Below, piece after piece: positions 31,701 to 34,113 of a DNA stretch of 34,113 nucleotides. This stretch comes from Acidobacteriota bacterium. GTDB taxonomy: Bacteria; Acidobacteriota; UBA4820; DSQY01. The notes beneath the pieces were generated by a model. That model worked only from the letters and a program-made list of their open reading frames with translations, ran no database searches and was not told where the DNA came from. The DNA lies in contig JAJYLT010000037.1 in assembly GCA_021787565.1 (NCBI GenBank), positions 1 through 34,113 on the forward strand, written 5' to 3'. The stretch's first letter is position 1, and each line of letters begins with the position of its first letter. Made by a program: the position numbers and the translations under genes.

Positions 31701-34113
31701 ATGGCGGGACGCTTGCTCTGGACATCGCGCTGAGCGCCTCGGGATCGGTGAGCGGGAAAGTCGTGGACGGACAGGGAGCGGCGGTCTCAGGCGCCCAGGT
31801 ACAACTCACGTTTACCAGCCCGCCGAGCACCTGGTATGCCGGGACCGATACGGCAGGCAGTTTCCGTTTCCCCGTACTACCCATGGGCACCTTCACCGTC
31901 TTCATCACCGCCCCCACCGGAGGCCATGCGCGGTCTGGAGGAACACTGAGCAGCGATGGCCAGAACCTCGATCTGGGGGCGATCACTCTTAACACAGCCG
32001 TCCCCGTTGTCACCTCCGAAGCACCCGCGGACGGTGCGGTCGGCGTGGCCGTGAACGTCGCGCCCACGGCCATCTTCAACGAAGCCATCGATCCTGCGTC
32101 GGTTACCCACTCCACGGTCAAGCTCACGAACGCCGACTCCGGCCAGGAGGTGAGCAGCACGCTGGCTGTGAGCGCCGACGGCCTGACCGTCACCCTGACG
32201 CCGGACCAGCCTCTGGCCTCGCTCACCCACTACTCCTTCACCGTGGGGCCGGGCGTCCTCGACCTCAGCGGCAATGCGATGGCTTCCGCGGTCACCGTTC
32301 ACTTTCAAACGCTCGACAACGTACCGCCCAGCGTCACGACGACCTTCCCCGCCGACGGCGCGGTACAGGTCCCGGCCGGGACCTATCCCTTCGTTCAGTT
32401 CAGCGAGGACATCGACACCAACTCGGTGGCCCAGGGTATCTATACGATTTCCTCGGACGGGACGTCCGTCCAGGGCACGGTGAGCCAGCCGGAATCGAAC
32501 AATATCCTCTTTTCGCCTACGGCCGGCCTTGCCTTGAACGCGATCTACACGGTCAGCGTCTCCGGCTTCAAGGACCTCTCCGGCAACGTCATGTTGCCCT
32601 TCACGAGCACCTTCACGACCCAGGACACGATCCCGCCGGCGGTCGCCGCCAGCGTTTCGGCGTCCGCGGTTCTTCCTGGCGGGGTGGTCACGATCTCGGC
32701 CACCGCCTCGGACAACCTCGGGCTCGACCGGGTGGAGTTCTACGCCGATTCGGTGCTGATCGGAACGAGTCACGCGGCGCCTTTCCAGGTGACTTACACG
32801 GCGCCAAACCAGCCGGGAACGGTCCAGATCATGGCGACTGCCTACGACAAGGCCGGCAACACCGCCAGCGACAGCAAGACCTTGACCGTGAACGCCGACA
32901 CGAGCGCGCCCGTCGTGACGGTGAGTTCCCCTCAAGCGGGGGCCGAGTTCATGAACGGCTCCACGATCACCATGCAGGCCACCGCCACCGACGACGTGGG
33001 GGTGGTGTCGGTGGAATTCCGCCTGGAGGACACGGCCGGATCGCTCATCTGGAACCAGATGGTCACCTCGCCGCCCTACCAAGCGTCCTATCCCGTTAGC
33101 GGCCTGACGGCCAACGTGGACCGCAACGTGGTCGTCAAGGCTTCGGACCAGGCGGGCAACGTCGGCCAGGGTGGACCGGTTCTCATCCACCTCGTCTACA
33201 ACCACGATCCGGTCGTGACGGTGACCTCGCCTTCTGCTGGCGGTTCGGCCATCGCGGGCGGCAGGCTCCATCTGGAAGTAACGGCGTCCGATCCGGATGG
33301 CCCCCTGAGCGAGGTGGATTTCTTCATCAACGGCTCGCTGGTGCATGCCTTCAACACGCCGCCGGTTGCCCCGCCCTTCGCCTTCGACTACGCCGTCACC
33401 GATCCAGTAGGCACGACGCTGGCCTTCACGGCGCGCGCGGTGGGGGACAAGGGCGACACGACAACGAGCGACCCCGTCACGGTCACGGTCGTGAACGATC
33501 CCGGCACCACCGTGGTGGGAACCGTGGTCGACGCCCAGGGGACCGGCGTGTCCGGGGCCACCGTCAGCATCGACGGCTACACCCCCTCCGCCACCACCAG
33601 CGCCGGCGGCACCTTCAGTCTCGATGGCGTGCCCACGACAAACGGCTCGCTAACACTTCGGGCCACCTACATCCAGTCGGGGGTCACTTACACGACATCG
33701 AAGAGCGGCGTTGTTCCTGTCGTCGCCGGCACCACGCAGGTGGGAACCCTGACCCTCTTCAACCTGAATGATACGAGTGCAGTCGATGGCACCTTGCCTC
33801 TCGATGCCAGTGGAAGCGCCTTCCGCGTGTCGCGCCGCGGCGCGAACTTCGCCGTGGTGGCCACCACGGCCACGACCGCCTCGCACAACCATGTCTACGT
33901 GGTGGACGTGAGTAACCCCAGCCTCCCAGTGAAGCTGAGCGAATGGACCGATACCTCGACGATTCATGACGTGAAGGTGTGGGGGAACTACGTCTACGTA
34001 GCGGACGACGGGCTGACGATCCTGCAGGTGGAAGCGAACGGGAGCCTGACGCAGGTGGGCCAGGTTGCGGCGGGCGCGTTCCCCTGTTGTTTGAATTCTG
34101 GTTATCCAAACGT
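25733..34113 (+). CDS. Giant exported multidomain repeat protein (3' end beyond the window)
   Basis: One open frame of 2,793 codons runs to the right edge with no stop. A basic N-region (RARCRRRAFEMAARW) and hydrophobic core (SIGWCIGVFTFLSISVTVGA, about 39-58) ending at AGAQQ form a signal peptide. About 70-900 is mostly unrecognised, with a CARDB/Ig-like stretch near 425-530. About 928-2085 holds thirteen carboxypeptidase-regulatory-like (CarboxypepD_reg) repeats, each starting like GTVTGTL, GTIQGTV or GSVSGKV. Then two SbsA-type Big_5 Ig-like domains (2085-2300), two or three further Ig/cadherin-like domains (2300-2590), a fourteenth regulatory-like repeat (2593-2670) and the start of an LVIVD propeller (HVYVVDVSNPSLP, YVYVADDGLTILQV, from about 2720). 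Probably a surface or extracellular adhesive scaffold. The start may be ATG 25733 or in-frame ATG 25721; neither has an ideally spaced ribosome site. Confidence 0.88.
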   Translation, partial: MSELISARRMEPDSNVDFFVRARCRRRAFEMAARWTSIGWCIGVFTFLSISVTVGAGAQQPPAEWVSGQVLISGASVTVDPAYQAVPLNTGTVVNTHYGSGQGTPPEGYTILGELTGPAYNSPQELVCVPNQPLQIPPLPVAGTYYIQNIRLMDGATQLALAQPSQVQIDATNVVISQVTSRPMTDEEIQESGIVLNASDYKAYRFTVGLGLTSGNVNLDFPVLFSATDPTRPPIVLSKLQVPGPPPLPNVLPSGPGNLPDELGNIDLEPIVLKPENLDFDLDIPGLNLSGLLVFPNRITFLNQFFVVAILLQNGAPQGSVLKLDQMTATIQFPNGSQFVLKSTNPPMAGGAVPVMNPGPDGQLGTGDDIPVLTAGMQGQGEFDVTTPLAGTYTVTIDFHGTLSGLPTGTPIPVSGHASGVVVVRDPTFHVTFAHPSVVRQNEQYTLKVTVSNTSTVDANDVSLALPSSQISGAALLSGQPSTISLGTLHAGDSATASFQLVAFKTGEVTTTSVSGTGGTSGTIQLFTGVGDAGIPLSPDTLVLPDVVNEQIPADLVNASLDFLGLGWSLATAPPSERPANLVPVSEGQVRLRAAELSEIAHFLKVNQSPQYSVASAVSELALRWLGNETADQGFDGLRRLPDDTSGPSKGEVLAQVIGGHLVTAGQKVLAAHSAFAQATRYMNPNFSAALDPTAAAVAPKFWLEGGQGRRLGDSETSGVVRDVPWGESYPFGAGRLLAVGKLAGDESFTLHIEGQGDGTVDLSVFAPLTGGPTLVTFQGIEVHAGSQAKVVFQPNSSSLVLQNDPTGTGTFTTVAPSSSSPVVLQPPVALGAIQDLLADQTGRAVSVLFSRPVDKTSAETLANYAMDTRQLVGVYLQPDGRVVVLRALSAVSPLVSNTVTVQGVEGEGDLTPMPASQTLPVVTFLTGPSGTVHGTVYGDDGLPLANAEVNLWENDPDTISGVLVEHRTAQTTTDGNGQFFLDYVRARGTPFSVEATDPTNGHMAKVTAMVTFDRQDLVLSLFMRARGSVRGQVLMPNGTPAVGATVQATELTTGESGQAQTDYNGLYEIDKLPVGTISIEAVGGQGFASGTCRIGHAGDVATVNLTLGTLPVGSVQGIVHLSSSDPASGYVAGLSGPVTTSLFCGLDGSFLAGGLVPGAYTLTIYEPVTFIKRYSQQVTVVGGQTTDAGVIVLPDQPEGGTGTITGHVYLPNGSAVAGATVYATSGTSGEIGPVVTDSSGTYTLPSVPLGNWFVTGYDPTTRRVATSQTSIAFNGQSVGADLYLSALGTITGTVYQYDSNGNPVHANTGVTVLLGDQSTLTDANGQYVFTNVPAGGYGLIAGIGLGGDDPPLDLGKGSAQITFDGQSVTANIQMYGRGDVRVHVLIKGENGQPDQPVAALVNMFKAKFNSDYSLGTEVESQYSDATTGEALFSHLIGAGFHVTATNGLNGAGSLGGRVRAGVTTDVTVYLQPTGEVMGMVYEPDGLTPVPYALVTLQIQGLPDRSIAADATGHYDFDLVSQGYVKVVVQDTATGKQGYAQGLLSSSTVPLNLDVRLLGTGRVVGIATELDAQGQVIPAVNARVTLNGSAPLSDHQITTDLLGQFSFDDIEEGTYGVQVVDPYHPFPLAGRSSVTVVKDQTAQVNVALSSYGTVTGTLTMPDGSTPVSGVQVVLSTQADSTQVMGFSVTDSSGAFSFTYVPVQQPFRLDALDVRTGRSATGSGELSTPNQVATVNLVLAAIGTIQGTVWNHAQSQTIANPQVSTVIPGVSGMISTTGDAQGQYAFPGLPQGTYNVSAVDPTNGARASGQGAITTEGQDFVLDLIMPAFRSVTGTVTRSDGATPVPGAVVTLDRSHQQAADANGAFSFTGVTLGSYDVMAADPLSLDGGKVHIGVTTDGEVVQAPVRFVGLGTVQGAVKDASGNPVEGFSVRLSDQNDYSGTDSAGPIGTPADGSYEFQSQHVGHITVTAVAPVGSGDTRRGTAQGDLSSDGGTLALDIALSASGSVSGKVVDGQGAAVSGAQVQLTFTSPPSTWYAGTDTAGSFRFPVLPMGTFTVFITAPTGGHARSGGTLSSDGQNLDLGAITLNTAVPVVTSEAPADGAVGVAVNVAPTAIFNEAIDPASVTHSTVKLTNADSGQEVSSTLAVSADGLTVTLTPDQPLASLTHYSFTVGPGVLDLSGNAMASAVTVHFQTLDNVPPSVTTTFPADGAVQVPAGTYPFVQFSEDIDTNSVAQGIYTISSDGTSVQGTVSQPESNNILFSPTAGLALNAIYTVSVSGFKDLSGNVMLPFTSTFTTQDTIPPAVAASVSASAVLPGGVVTISATASDNLGLDRVEFYADSVLIGTSHAAPFQVTYTAPNQPGTVQIMATAYDKAGNTASDSKTLTVNADTSAPVVTVSSPQAGAEFMNGSTITMQATATDDVGVVSVEFRLEDTAGSLIWNQMVTSPPYQASYPVSGLTANVDRNVVVKASDQAGNVGQGGPVLIHLVYNHDPVVTVTSPSAGGSAIAGGRLHLEVTASDPDGPLSEVDFFINGSLVHAFNTPPVAPPFAFDYAVTDPVGTTLAFTARAVGDKGDTTTSDPVTVTVVNDPGTTVVGTVVDAQGTGVSGATVSIDGYTPSATTSAGGTFSLDGVPTTNGSLTLRATYIQSGVTYTTSKSGVVPVVAGTTQVGTLTLFNLNDTSAVDGTLPLDASGSAFRVSRRGANFAVVATTATTASHNHVYVVDVSNPSLPVKLSEWTDTSTIHDVKVWGNYVYVADDGLTILQVEANGSLTQVGQVAAGAFPCCLNSGYPN

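Overview
The window is GC-rich bacterial chromosome. Most genes have clear Shine-Dalgarno sites, and the complement includes signal-peptide proteins, a Tat component and a secretin-like protein, so a Gram-negative bacterium is likely. A sensor-propeller diguanylate cyclase, prolyl oligopeptidase, PPK2, short REP-type repeats and a giant secreted protein built of carboxypeptidase-regulatory-like and Ig-like repeats would fit Acidobacteriota or a similar soil or sediment lineage. That assignment is inference from gene style; no single marker proves it.

Layout, left to right. Positions 1-126: end of an insertion sequence with the first codons of a leftward gene, probably its transposase. 394-696: TatA-like protein with a C-terminal zinc ribbon. 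1040-1115: tRNA-Thr(CGU) with its own promoter and terminator. 1279-6451 (minus): membrane diguanylate cyclase with a periplasmic propeller, then a secreted prolyl oligopeptidase. 6814-11811 (minus): the best-resolved unit, a promoter, SAM-II riboswitch and terminator followed by four overlapping genes metY-metX-lysC-asd, which run the aspartate-to-homocysteine route (homoserine dehydrogenase is not here). A degenerate copy of the asd 3' end lies just downstream. 12125-14079 (plus): two exported proteins, one unrecognised and one YncE-like propeller. 14061-16874 (minus): an aldehyde dehydrogenase relic, a monoacylglycerol-lipase-like hydrolase, a possible small glycine-zipper protein and glycerol kinase, suggesting glyceride use. 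17509-21154 (plus): an amino-acid permease, a PPK2 polyphosphate kinase and a RluA-family protein lacking the usual catalytic Asp. 21232-21801 (minus): a chalcone-isomerase-like secreted protein. 21802-22853: a repeat-rich gap. 22854-24870 (plus): ECF sigma factor, zinc-finger anti-sigma factor and a secretin-like exported protein in one tight operon. 24880-25428: a palindromic element, a possible gene remnant and a REPIN. From 25733 to the right edge: a single open frame of more than 2,790 codons with no stop in the window, preceded by a consensus promoter.

Four copies of a ~152 bp palindromic element (REPIN-like: two GTAGGAG-headed hairpins inside inverted ends) are dispersed between genes. 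Three lie 12-13 bp upstream of a predicted -35 box and the fourth 28 bp upstream of the tRNA promoter. Arrays of an 8-bp unit (AATCGCCC type) flank the glycerol kinase gene on both sides.
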